Assembly: GCF_030915445.1 (NCBI RefSeq)
Contig: NZ_CP133264.1
Coordinates: forward strand, 2,294,001-2,358,000
Direction of reading: 5' to 3'
DNA length: 64,000 nt
Source: Clostridium sp. OS1-26
Lineage (GTDB): Bacteria > Bacillota > Clostridia > Clostridiales > Clostridiaceae
Made by a program: the position numbers and the translations under genes. The notes beneath the pieces are model-generated. The model worked only from the letters and a program-made list of their open reading frames with translations. It searched no databases and was not told the origin of the DNA. Below, one piece after another: positions 17,433 through 27,613 of this stretch; positions within the stretch are counted from its first letter, which is position 1, and the number at the start of each line of letters is the position of its first letter.

Positions 17433-18572
17433 ATGGATATAAACAAGGAAATGTTATTTCTAGATGTTAGAGAGTTTTGTGAAAAGTACATTAAGCCTAT
17501 AGCAAAACAATTGGATGAGGTTAGTGAATTTCCAAAGAAAATCTTAAAACCTATGAGAGAGCTCAAACTATTTTCAATGCATTATCCAAAAGAATATGGA
17601 GGGCTAGAATTAGATTATGAAACTTCCTTTGGAATTATAAGAGAAATTTCAAAATACAGTGCTGGTATTGGGTTGTTATATGCAGTTCATTGGATGGCAG
17701 CAGATGTATTACTAAAATACGGAACAGAAAGACAAAAGGGAAAATATTTAAAAGACCTTGTAGAAGGAAATAAAATTGCAGCTTATGCAATAAGTGAACC
17801 AACTGCTGGTTCAGATGCAGCGGGCATAAGAGCAACTGCATTAAAGGATGAAGGTTTCTATATATTAAATGGAAAGAAATATTTCTGTACTAATGGTAGC
17901 TTGGCGGATATTTATATTATAGCTTGCAAAACTGATGAAGAAAAAGGAGCTAAGGGTATAAGCCTATTTATTCTCGAAAAAGGCACAAAGGGAATGGAAA
18001 TAACAAATGTTATTGACAAAATGGGATGCAGAAGTTCAATAACTACAGATCTTGTATTAAAGGAATGCAGGATACCCTCCGAAAATATGCTAGGAGAAGA
18101 AAACAAGGGATTTAAAATTGCCATGGATGGATTAGTTGGTGGAAGATTAGGTATGTGTGCAATTGGAATAGGAATAAGTGAAGCTGCGCTTAATAAGGCA
18201 ATTCAACATTCTAATAATCGTATAGCTTTTGGTAAACCAATAAGTAGCTTATATTCTATTCAGAGCAAGATTTCAAACATGTATATAAAGCTAGAAGCCT
18301 CTAAAGCACTTTTCAAAAAGACCTGTGAAGTAAGAAACAGTCATAAGGATTATTCTATGGAGGCTTCTGTTGCAAAAGTATTTATTGGTGAAACTGTAAA
18401 TATAATTTGTTATGAAGCTATTCAGATAATGGGCGGACATGGATATGTAAGGAATAATGAAGTAGAGAGATTTTATAGAGATGGTAGACTTATAGATATA
18501 GGTGTAGGAACTAGTGAAGTTTTAAACATGGTTATAGGTAGTACTATATTAAAAATGAATTCTGCAGACTAA
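17433..18572 (+). CDS. Acyl-CoA dehydrogenase-like flavoprotein lacking the usual catalytic glutamate
   Basis: This is a 379-residue acyl-CoA dehydrogenase fold, the same length as Bcd and alignable through SEPTAGSDAAGIRAT, KYFCTNGSLADIYI and QIMGGHGYVRNNEVERFYRDGR. In Bcd the catalytic base is E363 in YEGTSQ. Here the aligned segment is IDIGVGTSEVLNMVIG, with V358 at that place (codon GTA; one base from GAA). The alternative base position used by isovaleryl-type enzymes, in the REAFG segment, reads NRIAFGKPI, also without glutamate. It may use another base, act on an unusual substrate, or be inactive. It is third in the CoA-transferase operon and has no Etf genes of its own, so it would depend on the EtfBA at 12465-14258. 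Confidence 0.85.
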   Translation: MDINKEMLFLDVREFCEKYIKPIAKQLDEVSEFPKKILKPMRELKLFSMHYPKEYGGLELDYETSFGIIREISKYSAGIGLLYAVHWMAADVLLKYGTERQKGKYLKDLVEGNKIAAYAISEPTAGSDAAGIRATALKDEGFYILNGKKYFCTNGSLADIYIIACKTDEEKGAKGISLFILEKGTKGMEITNVIDKMGCRSSITTDLVLKECRIPSENMLGEENKGFKIAMDGLVGGRLGMCAIGIGISEAALNKAIQHSNNRIAFGKPISSLYSIQSKISNMYIKLEASKALFKKTCEVRNSHKDYSMEASVAKVFIGETVNIICYEAIQIMGGHGYVRNNEVERFYRDGRLIDIGVGTSEVLNMVIGSTILKMNSAD

Positions 18573-18652
18573 CATATATTACGTTAGAATTTAGTACTTA
18601 TAACTTATAGTGGTAGAAGTAAGTTATAAAAAAATAAATGGAGATGACAGTA

Positions 18653-19879
18653 ATGTATAAAAACCTTAGAGAAATTATAGACAATATAAAAATAATTGAT
18701 GATCATGGACATCCAGGTTTTGCAGAATTTTTTGAAGGGATACCACAAGAAAAAAGAGTAGCTTTTGCTGTAGATACTTTTAAAACACCAAAGGAGATCA
18801 GCAATGGGTTTCCTTATTTAGAACAACTTCATTATGAGGCTTATGAAAAGTTTTATGGTTTTAGCAAAGAAGATATTGATAATACAGAGAATATGGAGAA
18901 ATTACAAATAAAATACGATGAAAGAAGAAAAGATTTAAATAAGTTAATGGATAAAGTAATGGAAGAGGCTGGAGTGGAAGCTCTCATAGCTAATTATGTT
19001 ATTCCTGATAAAATAAAAAATAAAGATAGCATTAAATTTATACCTTCTATAGATGGATTGGTGTTCCCTTTTGATAACACTTATTTAAAAGAAAGAACTT
19101 TAGGTAAATCTTTTATAGGTTCCTATGAATATTTGCTTGAGAAATTAAAACAAAAATATGGGTATGAAGAAAAAGGATATGAAAACTATATTAAATTCAT
19201 CCATAGAGTACTGGAAGGTTATGTAAAAGAAGGGGTAGTTGGATTTAAATTCAGCATAGCTTATGCTAGAAGCACTTACTTTGAAAATATTAACCTAAAA
19301 TGTGGAGAAGAATTATATCAAAAAGCTAAAGCCGGGAACATAAGTGCTTACAATAAATTACAGGATTTAATGGTTTGGACTATTATGAGAAAAATACTAG
19401 AATTAGATATGCCTGTACAATTTCACTTTGCTATAACAGATAACTATGTTAACTATTTTGATCCACTAAATCTATCAAATATCTTAGAAGATGAGGAGCT
19501 AAAGAATTCTAAAATAGTAATTCTACATGGAGGATATCCTAGGTTTACAAACGCCGAAACTTTGGCACTAGGAGGACTTACTCCAAATAATGTATATATA
19601 GATTTCTCAGGGAGAATAATGTTCGCAAATCATCCTAAAATTATAGCAAAAATGCTTAGAACTTGGCTGGAAAAACCGGTTTTATGGAATAAGTTGTTAT
19701 ATGGATCAGATTTGCTTTGGGGTGAAAGATATCTATATACCTGCGCTAAAGCTGCTAGGTACGCAGTTTATTTAGCGCTTGAAAGTATGATTGATGATGA
19801 AATAATAAATGAAGAAACAGCTATAGTTATAGCTAAGAAAATACTTAGAGAAAATTCTAAACAACTTTATAAATTATAA
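18653..19879 (+). CDS. Amidohydrolase-2 family metal-dependent hydrolase/decarboxylase
   Basis: This is a 408-residue TIM-barrel protein of the amidohydrolase-2 type. The metal sites are HGHPG near the start (DDHGHPGFAEFF), QFHFA, LHGGYPRF and the aspartate of LLYGSDLLWGER. The family includes nonoxidative decarboxylases and lactone or uronate-type hydrolases. ATG 18653 is chosen because GGAG lies nine bases before it; ATG 18638 has no site. It is 80 bases after the acyl-CoA dehydrogenase with no terminator between, so it is probably the last gene of the sigma-54 operon. A hydrolase of this family in a CoA-transferase operon is unexpected and may release or decarboxylate the acid that is then activated (inference). 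Confidence 0.78.
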   Translation: MYKNLREIIDNIKIIDDHGHPGFAEFFEGIPQEKRVAFAVDTFKTPKEISNGFPYLEQLHYEAYEKFYGFSKEDIDNTENMEKLQIKYDERRKDLNKLMDKVMEEAGVEALIANYVIPDKIKNKDSIKFIPSIDGLVFPFDNTYLKERTLGKSFIGSYEYLLEKLKQKYGYEEKGYENYIKFIHRVLEGYVKEGVVGFKFSIAYARSTYFENINLKCGEELYQKAKAGNISAYNKLQDLMVWTIMRKILELDMPVQFHFAITDNYVNYFDPLNLSNILEDEELKNSKIVILHGGYPRFTNAETLALGGLTPNNVYIDFSGRIMFANHPKIIAKMLRTWLEKPVLWNKLLYGSDLLWGERYLYTCAKAARYAVYLALESMIDDEIINEETAIVIAKKILRENSKQLYKL

Positions 19880-19884
19880 GATAT

Positions 19885-19924
19885 AAATTGGGGCTATGTT
19901 GAAAATATAGTCCCAATTTTTATT
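19885..19924 (+). terminator. Rho-independent terminator
   Basis: AAATTGGG-G-CTAT pairs with ATAG-T-CCCAATTT and is followed by TTTATTTAA. It ends the CoA-transferase/amidohydrolase operon. Confidence 0.85.
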
Positions 19925-20063
19925 TAATGATATAATATTAGTATGAATTTTTCTTGCTTAGAGGATTTATTACAATATCTATTACAACAGTACTAAGAAT
20001 TACAAATTAAATGACGTAGCTATAATTAAATCTATAGAATGTGGTTTAAGAGAGGGATGTTTT

Positions 20064-21775
20064 ATGTTTTTCAAGGAATGCTTTCAGTCTATTGTAGAGA
20101 ATATAAATGAGGCTGTGATAGGGGTTGATAATACAGGAATTATATTTGTCATTAACAAAATGGCGGAAAAGTTGTTAGGAATCGATGCTGAAAACAGTAT
20201 GGGGTTACATATTGAGGAAATTATACCTGAAACAAATTTACCTAGAGTGTTAGAAAATCGTAAAAATGAAATTAATCAGAAATTTATAACTAATGGAAGA
20301 GAATTTATAACAAATAGAATTAGCATAATGTCAGAGGAGGAGCCAAAAGGAGCTATAGCTATTTTTTATGATATTACTAATCATAAAAAAATGCAGGAAG
20401 AGTTAAATGCAGATAAATCATATATTGATATTTTAGATACTATAATAAATACCTTTAACGAATGGATAGTAGTAACAGATGAAAAAGGCATTATTACTAT
20501 GATGAGTAAAGCCTATAAAGAGTTTGTAGGTTGTAGTAATCCTGAAGGAAAGCTAGTAGACGAAGTAATAGAAAATACAAGGATGAGTGAAGTTATAAAA
20601 TCAGGTGTAGCAGAAATAGGAGAAGTTCAGGAGATAAAAGGAAATAAAATGATTGCTATGCGTGTTCCACTAAAGAAAGATGATAAAGTTATTGGTGCGA
20701 TAGGAAAGGTAGTATTTAAAGATATTAGTGATTTTCATTCTCTTAGTAAAAAATTAAATAATTTAGAAAAAGAAGTTGAATTTTACAAGAATGAACTTGA
20801 CAAAGAAAGAAAAGCTAAGTATTCAATTGAAAATATAATAGGAGATTCACCTAAAACAAAGGAAGTAAAATCTTTAGTAAAAAAGGTTGCAAATACTAAT
20901 TCAAATGTTCTAATAATTGGAGAAAGTGGAACAGGGAAAGAACTATTTGCTCATTCCATTCATAATGCAAGTAAAAGGTATTTAGCACCATTTGTAAAGA
21001 TAAATTGTGCAGCGATACCTTCAGAACTACTAGAAGCAGAGTTATTTGGTTATGAAGAGGGAGCCTTTACGGGGGCAAAAAAGGCGGCAAAAAGGGTAAA
21101 TTCGAATTAGCTGACGGCGGAACTATATTTTTAGATGAAATAGGTGACATGCCTATGGATATGCAGGTAAAACTATTAAGAGTCATTCAAGAAAAAGAGA
21201 TTGAAAGAGTGGGTGGCAATACGCTAAAGTCGATCAATGTTAGAATAATAGCTGCTACTAATAAAGATCTTGAAAACAGCATTAAAGAAGGAAAATTTAG
21301 AGAGGATTTATATTATAGACTTAATGTAATGAAAATTTCAGTACCTCCTTTAAGAGAAAGAAAAGAGGATATACCTAAGCTAGTTAATGCACTTAGAATT
21401 AAGGTTGCAAGTAGATTAGGGGTATATGTAGAGGGAATATCTAAGGAGGCATTAGACTGTCTAATTAACTATGATTGGCCTGGAAACATCAGAGAGCTCG
21501 AAAATGTTATTGAAAGAGCAATAAATTTATTAGACTCAGATATAGTTATTAAATTAGAACACCTATCTGAAAGGCTGACAAAAAATAAATTCAAACGGTA
21601 TAGTAATAAAAGTAAGTATTTGAAAGTCATTGTTGAAGAGGTAGAAAAAGAAGTTATTCTTGAGTGTCTTAAGGAGACTAATTGGAATAAGAATAAAGCA
21701 GCTAAAATATTAGGTATAAGTAGAGCTGGGTTATATAAGAAAATAGAAGAATATAAACTAGAAAATTTAGTCTAA
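20064..21775 (+). pseudogene. Sigma-54-dependent activator (PAS-PAS-AAA+-Fis), frame broken
   Basis: This is an enhancer-binding protein of about 570 residues when repaired. It has two PAS domains (from about residues 8 and 126), a coiled linker and an AAA+ domain with Walker A GESGTGKE. The sigma-54 loop FTGAKK..., Walker [14 protein letters not shown] and the Fis helix-turn-helix [20 protein letters not shown] follow. The frame breaks inside the contact loop at the A6 run 21077-21082. One extra A restores [27 protein letters not shown] precedes ATG 20064. It lies directly upstream of the sigma-54 promoter at 22018 and is the likely activator of that CoA-transferase gene. As written only a 348-residue protein ending in the loop would be made, unable to activate sigma-54. 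Confidence 0.85.
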
Positions 21776-21873
21776 AATAAATTTTAAAGGTGTTAAAAAC
21801 TATGTATAAAAAAAATACATGTAAATAAAATAGCCGATCATAAAGCTTGCAAAATAAAAGCAATATGGAAACA

Positions 21874-21922
21874 ACAAATAATTAGTGTATATAAAATATA
21901 CACTAATTATTTGTTTATTTTT
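21874..21922 (+). terminator. Rho-independent terminator after the second activator
   Basis: A perfect 19-bp stem (21874-21892 with 21896-21914) over a 3-base AAA loop, followed by TTATTTTTT. The rest of the gap 21776-22075 holds only the sigma-54 promoter. Confidence 0.9.
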
Positions 21923-22017
21923 TGCGTGTTAAATTAATTGAATAATAAATATTCTAAAAACATTGATATTTAAGAGTTTTGTTAACTTACAAATAATTCT
22001 ATAGTTCATAGAGGTTT

Positions 22018-22033
22018 TGGCATGATAATTGCT
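22018..22033 (+). promoter_or_regulatory. Sigma-54 (-24/-12) promoter of the fused CoA-transferase gene
   Basis: TGGCATGATAATTGCT has GG (22019-22020) and GC (22031-22032) ten bases apart. It lies 43 bases before ATG 22076. Confidence 0.88.
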
Positions 22034-22075
22034 GTATAAAGTAGTACTATATAACTATAACATGGAGGGAGAAAA

Positions 22076-23629
22076 ATGAAATCTAAAGTTATATCAAAAG
22101 AACAAGCAGTCGCTCTAATAAAAAATGATGATACTGTTGCTGTAGGTGGCTTCATTGGATGTGGACATCCAGAAGAAATTACTATAGAAATAGAGAGGAA
22201 ATTTTTAAACACACAAACTCCTAAAAACTTAACATTAGTTTATGCAGCAGGGCAAGGTGACAGTAAGGAGAGAGGGTTAAACCATCTTGGACATGAAGGG
22301 TTGTTAGGCAAAGTAATAGGAGGACATTGGGGATTAGCACCAAAGCTTCAAAAATTAGCTTTAGAAAACAAGATAAAAGCGTATAACTTGCCACAAGGCA
22401 CTATATCACATATGTTTAGAGATATTGCCGCTGGAAAACCAGGAACATTAACTCACGTTGGTTTGAAAACGTTTGTTGATCCTAGAATTGAGGGTGGAAA
22501 GTTAAATGAGATTACTACTGAGGATATAGTAAAGGTAGTTAAAATTGAAGATAAAGAGTATTTATTGTACAAAGCTTTTCCTATCAATGTCGTACTTTTA
22601 AGAGCTACATATGCAGATGAAGATGGGAATGCAACTTTGGAAAAAGAGGCTGCAACACTTGATGCAACAGCAATGGCGCAAGCAGCTAAAAACTCAGGTG
22701 GATTAGTTATTTTACAAGTCGAAAAGATTGTAGCAAAAGGAACGCTAGATCCAAGAAAAGTAAAAATACCAGGGATATATGTAGATGCAATAGTTGTTGG
22801 AACACCAGAAAACCACATGCAGACTTTTGGTGAGAGTTATAATCCATGCTATGTTGGAGAAGTTAAAGTTCCTGTAGATTCATTAGACCCATTACCGCTT
22901 AATGAAAGAAAAATAATAGCTAGAAGAGCAGCTATGGAACTTATGCCGAATTCAGTTACAAACTTAGGAATTGGTGTACCAGAGGGAGTAGCAATAGTAG
23001 CCAATGAAGAGGGAATTGGAGATGAGATGACTTTAACTGTAGAGGCAGGAGGAATTGGTGGCGTACCTGCAGGAGGTTTAAGTTTTGGAGCATCTACAAA
23101 TCCAGAATCTATATTAGATCAAGCTAGCCAATTTGATTTTTATGATGGAGGCGGCCTTGATGTAGCCTTTTTAGGATTAGCACAATGTGATAAAGTTGGA
23201 AATGTAAACGTTAGTAAGTTTGGACCTAAAATTGCAGGCTGCGGTGGTTTTATTAATATAACTCAAAATGCTAAAAAAGTTGTATATTGTGGAACCTTCA
23301 CTGCAGGTGGATTAAAGATAAGTGTTGCAGATGGTGAATTAGTAATTGAAAAAGAAGGAAAATCAAATAAGTTCGTAAATACTGTTGAACAGATTACATT
23401 TAGCGGAGAATATGCAGCGAACATTGGACAACCCGTCCTTTATATTACTGAAAGAGCAGTATTTAGATTAACTAAAGATGGATTAGTTTTAGAAGAGATT
23501 GCTCCAGGAATCGATTTAGAGAAAGATATACTAAATCACATGGAATTTAAGCCAATAATATCTTCTAATTTAAAAGGTATGGATGAGAGAATCTTTAAGG
23601 AAGAATTAATGGGAATAAAAATTAGATAA
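22076..23629 (+). CDS. Fused acyl-CoA:acetate CoA-transferase (PCT/YdiF type)
   Basis: This is a 517-residue family I CoA-transferase with the A and B halves in one chain, like propionate CoA-transferase and E. coli YdiF. The A half starts [22 protein letters not shown]. The B half starts at [20 protein letters not shown]. The catalytic glutamate is E323 in [31 protein letters not shown] precedes ATG 22076. Driven by its own sigma-54 promoter, it is followed by a GntP permease after repeat copy C. The pair suggests uptake of a hydroxy or unsaturated short-chain acid followed by CoA transfer from acetyl-CoA (inference). Such enzymes have broad specificity (propionate, butyrate, lactate, acrylate). 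Confidence 0.9.
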   Translation: MKSKVISKEQAVALIKNDDTVAVGGFIGCGHPEEITIEIERKFLNTQTPKNLTLVYAAGQGDSKERGLNHLGHEGLLGKVIGGHWGLAPKLQKLALENKIKAYNLPQGTISHMFRDIAAGKPGTLTHVGLKTFVDPRIEGGKLNEITTEDIVKVVKIEDKEYLLYKAFPINVVLLRATYADEDGNATLEKEAATLDATAMAQAAKNSGGLVILQVEKIVAKGTLDPRKVKIPGIYVDAIVVGTPENHMQTFGESYNPCYVGEVKVPVDSLDPLPLNERKIIARRAAMELMPNSVTNLGIGVPEGVAIVANEEGIGDEMTLTVEAGGIGGVPAGGLSFGASTNPESILDQASQFDFYDGGGLDVAFLGLAQCDKVGNVNVSKFGPKIAGCGGFINITQNAKKVVYCGTFTAGGLKISVADGELVIEKEGKSNKFVNTVEQITFSGEYAANIGQPVLYITERAVFRLTKDGLVLEEIAPGIDLEKDILNHMEFKPIISSNLKGMDERIFKEELMGIKIR

Positions 23630-23731
23630 GCAGGCATCCAAAATCTTAAGCAGAGAACTCAAATCTCTGATTTGAAGTGAATCGCTTACACAGCGTGTAC
23701 TCATTCGACGAAGGAGAAGGAGTTTCATAAA
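23627..23731 (+). repeat. Dispersed intergenic hairpin element, copy C
   Basis: It starts at the stop codon of the CoA-transferase (TAAGCAGGCATCCAAAATCT). A CAAATC-tct-GATTTG hairpin follows, then TCGCTTACACAGCGTGTACT and the tail GGAGAAGGAGTTTCATAA. The central stem here is TACAC/GTGTA (23687-23691 with 23695-23699) against TACTC/GAGTA in copies A and D, a compensatory double change. Confidence 0.75.
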
Positions 23732-23771
23732 AGATATACACAAGAGTATAAATTAAATGGAGGTTTTATTA

Positions 23772-25166
23772 ATGGGCGTTATAGGAATTATTTTAGCTCT
23801 AGGATTATTAATCTTTTTAGCCTATAGGGGATTCTCGGTTATAGTATTTGCCCCTATTTTCGCATTACTAGCGGCACTTTTATCTGGAATGGCTCTTATG
23901 CCAACATACACGGAAATATTTCTGCCTAACTTGGGAAACTATGTAAAAATATACTTCCCGTTCTTCTTATTGGGAGCAATATTTGGCAAAGCTATGGAAC
24001 AATCTGGAGCAGCTAAATCTATAGCTAAAGCTATTGTAGGAAAGTTAGGAAAAGATAGAGCAATGGTTGCAGTAATTTTATCAGCAGCTATTCTTACTTA
24101 CGGTGGAGTAAGTCTTTTCGTTGTAGCTTTTGCTGTTTATCCTTTTGCAGCTTCTATATTCAAAGAAGCAGACATACCAAAAAGGCTTTTACCAGCAACG
24201 ATAGCTGTAGGAGCTTTCACATTTACAATGGATGCCATTCCAGGAACACCACAAATTCAGAACTCAATTCCAATGAAATTTTTTAACACAGACCTTTATG
24301 CCGCACCTGTTTTTGGAATATTAGGATCCATCCTAGTTTTATTTGGTGGTATAGCTTACTTAGAGTGGCGTAAACGTAAAGCTCAAGCAGCTGGAGAAGG
24401 TTATGGAGAAAATCACATTAATGAACCAGTGCTTGTTGAAGATACAAATTTACCAAATCCTTTAATATCAGGTTTACCATTAGTTTCAGTACTTGTTATA
24501 ACTTTAATATTACAAAAGATGGTTTTCCCTAAATGGGACATTATGGCTTGGGTAACCAAGGCTCCTTATGGTATTGCTAGTACAGGTGTTGTTGGTACAA
24601 TGAATAACTGGGCGCTTATAATAGCACTTGTTGTTGGTATTATACTTGCTTTTTCTATCAATCCAAAAGGTATAAAAGGCAATTTAGCAAAAGCTATTAA
24701 TGCTGGAGCTATAGGTTCTCTATTAGCAGTTATGAATACTGCATCTGAAGTTGGTTTTGGAAATGTTATAAAATCTCTTCCAGGATTTAAATCTATTGCT
24801 CATGCTTTAATAAATATTAATCCTAATGGTAGTCCGTTATTGTCTGAAGCAGTTAGTGTCAATGTTCTAGCAGGTGTGACAGGTTCAGCTTCAGGTGGTA
24901 TGAGTATTGTTTTAGACATGTTCGGCAAACAATACATGGATTGGGCTGCTAGAACTGGTTTAAGCCCTCAGTTGCTTCACCGTGTTGCTTCTATGGCTTC
25001 AGGTGGAATGGACACATTACCACATAACGGTGCAGTTATTACTCTTTTAGGAATTGCAGGCTTAACTCATAAACAGTCATATAAAGATATTTTTGCAATT
25101 ACTCTGTTAAAATCAGGAACATGCTTTATCCTTATATTGTTACAAAGTATATTCCACTTCGTATAA
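23772..25166 (+). CDS. GntP-family permease
   Basis: This is a 464-residue polytopic membrane protein with about 12 hydrophobic segments. It belongs to the GntP family, which carries gluconate, D-serine and, in some bacteria, 3-hydroxybutyrate. TLPHNGAVITLL near the C-terminus and PGTPQIQNSIPM are recognisable segments. ATG 23772 is chosen because TGGAGGT precedes it; ATG 23757 is inside that site's context and less likely. It lies 142 bases after the CoA-transferase, with only repeat copy C between. It is probably the uptake system for the acid activated by that enzyme (inference). A strong terminator follows. Confidence 0.85.
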   Translation: MGVIGIILALGLLIFLAYRGFSVIVFAPIFALLAALLSGMALMPTYTEIFLPNLGNYVKIYFPFFLLGAIFGKAMEQSGAAKSIAKAIVGKLGKDRAMVAVILSAAILTYGGVSLFVVAFAVYPFAASIFKEADIPKRLLPATIAVGAFTFTMDAIPGTPQIQNSIPMKFFNTDLYAAPVFGILGSILVLFGGIAYLEWRKRKAQAAGEGYGENHINEPVLVEDTNLPNPLISGLPLVSVLVITLILQKMVFPKWDIMAWVTKAPYGIASTGVVGTMNNWALIIALVVGIILAFSINPKGIKGNLAKAINAGAIGSLLAVMNTASEVGFGNVIKSLPGFKSIAHALININPNGSPLLSEAVSVNVLAGVTGSASGGMSIVLDMFGKQYMDWAARTGLSPQLLHRVASMASGGMDTLPHNGAVITLLGIAGLTHKQSYKDIFAITLLKSGTCFILILLQSIFHFV

Positions 25167-25231
25167 TCAGCTAGATTTACTATTTTAATTGTATAAAATA
25201 GCTTTTGTTTAGAAAGTTTCTAAGTTAATTA

Positions 25232-25276
25232 AAACAAAGAGCTAAGCTCTGATATTCAAGGCTTAGCTCTTTGTTT
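25232..25276. terminator. Bidirectional hairpin terminator
   Basis: AAACAAAGAGCTAAGC (25232-25247) pairs perfectly with GCTTAGCTCTTTGTTT (25261-25276). It closes the sigma-54 catabolic block. Confidence 0.85.
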
Positions 25277-25352
25277 ATAAACTTTTTTGTACATGTAGTC
25301 AAAATTTTTTATGATAGTTTATATTAAATTATTATACCGAGGAGATTAAATA

Positions 25353-26207
25353 ATGAATGATAAATTTAACTCAAATGATGATAAAGAACTATATGTTACT
25401 GTAATAGATAGTGCAAAATATATATATGAGCTTTTTGATGGCAATAGCACCGTAACGGTATATGACGTGGAAAAAGTAATAGCATATTACGAATCAAAGG
25501 ACATGAAGCTTGGAATTAAAGTAGGAGATTTAATCAAATCAAAAACTATTATTAATGAGGTATTGAGAAGTAAAAAACGTGTTTTTCATCAATTTAGTAA
25601 GGAAATCTCTCCTTTTGGAGCTCCTTACATAGGCATGGGAATCCCAATAAAAAGCGGAAATGTAATTATAGGAGGAATAACAATTACATCTCCTATAGTT
25701 AAGCAGGAAATATTAAGAGAAACTTCATCACAGCTTAGTGAAACATCTGCTCAAACTAAAGAAGCTTCTGAAGGGATTGCAATGAACGCCAGTAATATAG
25801 CTACAGCAATGGATCAGCTTTCTATAAATTCAGTTCAAGCTCAAAATGAATTAAATGCTATAAGTGATGTGATTGCATTAATTAAAGGAATAGCTGATCA
25901 AACTAGATTATTAGCATTAAATGCAGCTATAGAAGCAGCTAGAGCTGGAGATGCCGGGCGTGGCTTTGCTGTAGTCGCCAATGAAGTTCGTAAATTGGCT
26001 CAAGATACTAGTGGAAACGTTCAGGAAATATCTAAAAAACTTTTATCAATATCTTATATAGTTAACATAGTAATAAAAAAAATAGGAGAGCTTGATACAC
26101 TTTCACAAAATCAAGCAGCAGCTACAGAAGAAATTACAGCGTCAATGAATGGCTTAGATGATAGTGTAAAGAAGATTATGGAGATTGCAAACAACTTGAC
26201 TAATTAA
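25353..26207 (+). CDS. Soluble methyl-accepting chemotaxis-type protein with small sensor domain
   Basis: This is a 284-residue protein with no membrane helix. Residues 1 to about 115 form a small sensor domain ending [17 protein letters not shown]. The rest is a shortened MCP signalling domain with the conserved hairpin tip [20 protein letters not shown]. The length suggests a compact cytoplasmic receptor or regulator. RBS CGAGGAG precedes ATG 25353. It stands alone between two terminators. The ligand is unknown; a cytoplasmic metabolite of the neighbouring pathway is possible but unproven. Confidence 0.8.
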   Translation: MNDKFNSNDDKELYVTVIDSAKYIYELFDGNSTVTVYDVEKVIAYYESKDMKLGIKVGDLIKSKTIINEVLRSKKRVFHQFSKEISPFGAPYIGMGIPIKSGNVIIGGITITSPIVKQEILRETSSQLSETSAQTKEASEGIAMNASNIATAMDQLSINSVQAQNELNAISDVIALIKGIADQTRLLALNAAIEAARAGDAGRGFAVVANEVRKLAQDTSGNVQEISKKLLSISYIVNIVIKKIGELDTLSQNQAAATEEITASMNGLDDSVKKIMEIANNLTN

Positions 26208-26238
26208 CTTGGTGAATTATAACACTTAAAATAAACAA

Positions 26239-26306
26239 AATAGCCTGTGTAAACTCCTGCCAAAATATGCTTCTAAATATATATCCAAGGAAGTACACAG
26301 ACTATT
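26239..26306. terminator. Possible bidirectional hairpin between convergent genes
   Basis: AATAG-C-CTGTGTA (26239-26251) pairs with TACACAG-A-CTATT (26294-26306) around a long 42-base loop. It lies between convergent genes. The long loop makes it a weaker candidate. Confidence 0.45.
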
Positions 26307-26406
26307 ATTCAAAAACTAATATACAATTAATTTAATAACTTAAATAAGTTTAATTATATACAAAATGCAGTCTTCACCTCTTGTTTACTTCTTATTTCAA
26401 TAAAGA

Positions 26407-27294
26407 TTACTGTACAATAAATTTTTTTGCTAGCTTTATTGGAATATAGGATTCCTTTGCACTTCTTAGACCTTCAATCCCAAGATCCTGCTCTCTATTT
26501 ATAAAAGGCACATCGCTAAAATAAGTATCAACAAATGCTTTATTTATAAAATTATATAATCCTCTAATGTCCGAATCTGCCTTTTCTATATGAATTATTG
26601 CCATATCTTTGTTAACTTTTTCTCCTATAGTAAAAGCAGAAACTTTGTTATCAATAAATACGACCATACCTTCAAAATTTAATATGGAATTATTTTTTAA
26701 AAGTTCTTCTATTGCCCTTAATTCATATAGCAAATATCCTTTGCAAATATGTTTATGACACCATTCACGGGCAGCTTTTATACAAGGTTGTATTAACTCT
26801 GCTGTTATAGGAGATGTTTCATAACTATAATTTTTAATAAAATGATTATAATTATTTTTTTTCTTATGGAGTTTTTTGCCTGACAAGCTTATAAGTTTGC
26901 TGCTCTCATATATATAATCAAAGCTGTCTCGGTCGTCTAATATAGTGAAAGTGTTTTTACCATATATATCTATAAAGTCATTGATAAACCATTCCTCTGC
27001 ATCTTTAAAAAGATACTCAAGTTGAAACTCACGTTTATTTTCAACTAAAAAGTCTATTATATCCTTCAAGTTTTCTTTTTTATATCCTATAGGTTGCATA
27101 AAATGATAACTTCCATTGAAATCCGTTTTCTTTATAATCAAAACATCATTATGAATGGCGTACTGTATGTCACATGCTTTTCTCCAAATAAAAAGATTAG
27201 TAAATGAATACTCACTAGTCTCATATATATATGGTTCTAAGTATTTATCAAAAATTTTTTTATCTTCAATTGTAAGAGGTTTAAAATGTAGCAT
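26407..27294 (-). CDS. DUF2156 (LPG synthase C-like) domain protein
   Basis: This is a 295-residue soluble protein starting MLHFKPLTIEDKKIFDKYL, with TNLFIWRKACDIQ, the KLHKKKNNYNHF segment and IHIEKADSDIRGLYNFINKAF. These are typical of the DUF2156 family, a double GNAT-like fold also found as the C-terminal half of lysyl-phosphatidylglycerol synthases. Such proteins transfer aminoacyl or acyl groups; the substrate here is unknown. RBS AAGGAAG precedes the ATG. It is a single-gene transcript. The 319-base gap upstream (27295-27613) is very AT-rich, contains only possible promoters, and shows no gene. Confidence 0.75.
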   Translation of the reverse strand: MLHFKPLTIEDKKIFDKYLEPYIYETSEYSFTNLFIWRKACDIQYAIHNDVLIIKKTDFNGSYHFMQPIGYKKENLKDIIDFLVENKREFQLEYLFKDAEEWFINDFIDIYGKNTFTILDDRDSFDYIYESSKLISLSGKKLHKKKNNYNHFIKNYSYETSPITAELIQPCIKAAREWCHKHICKGYLLYELRAIEELLKNNSILNFEGMVVFIDNKVSAFTIGEKVNKDMAIIHIEKADSDIRGLYNFINKAFVDTYFSDVPFINREQDLGIEGLRSAKESYIPIKLAKKFIVQ

Positions 27295-27613
27295 ATTAAA
27301 TACTTCCTTTCTTTGAAAATAAATACTAAATGATACTAAATATTACCTAATTTTATATAAAGATTATATTATAAAACTGCTATTTAATAAAGTGAAATTT
27401 AAATAGATTCAGTTTTTTTTATGTAATTATATTATATATTTTATATATTACTTAGCATTCCAAGTAAAAATAAATTTACATATGTTAAGTACAGTTAACC
27501 TTGTGTTAAATTATGGTTATCATAGTATGAGATGGAATATAGAGATGCTAAAATGAATCTAGAATTAACATCTATAATAGATTGTTTAATATTTAGATTT
27601 AGGGGGATCAGCT

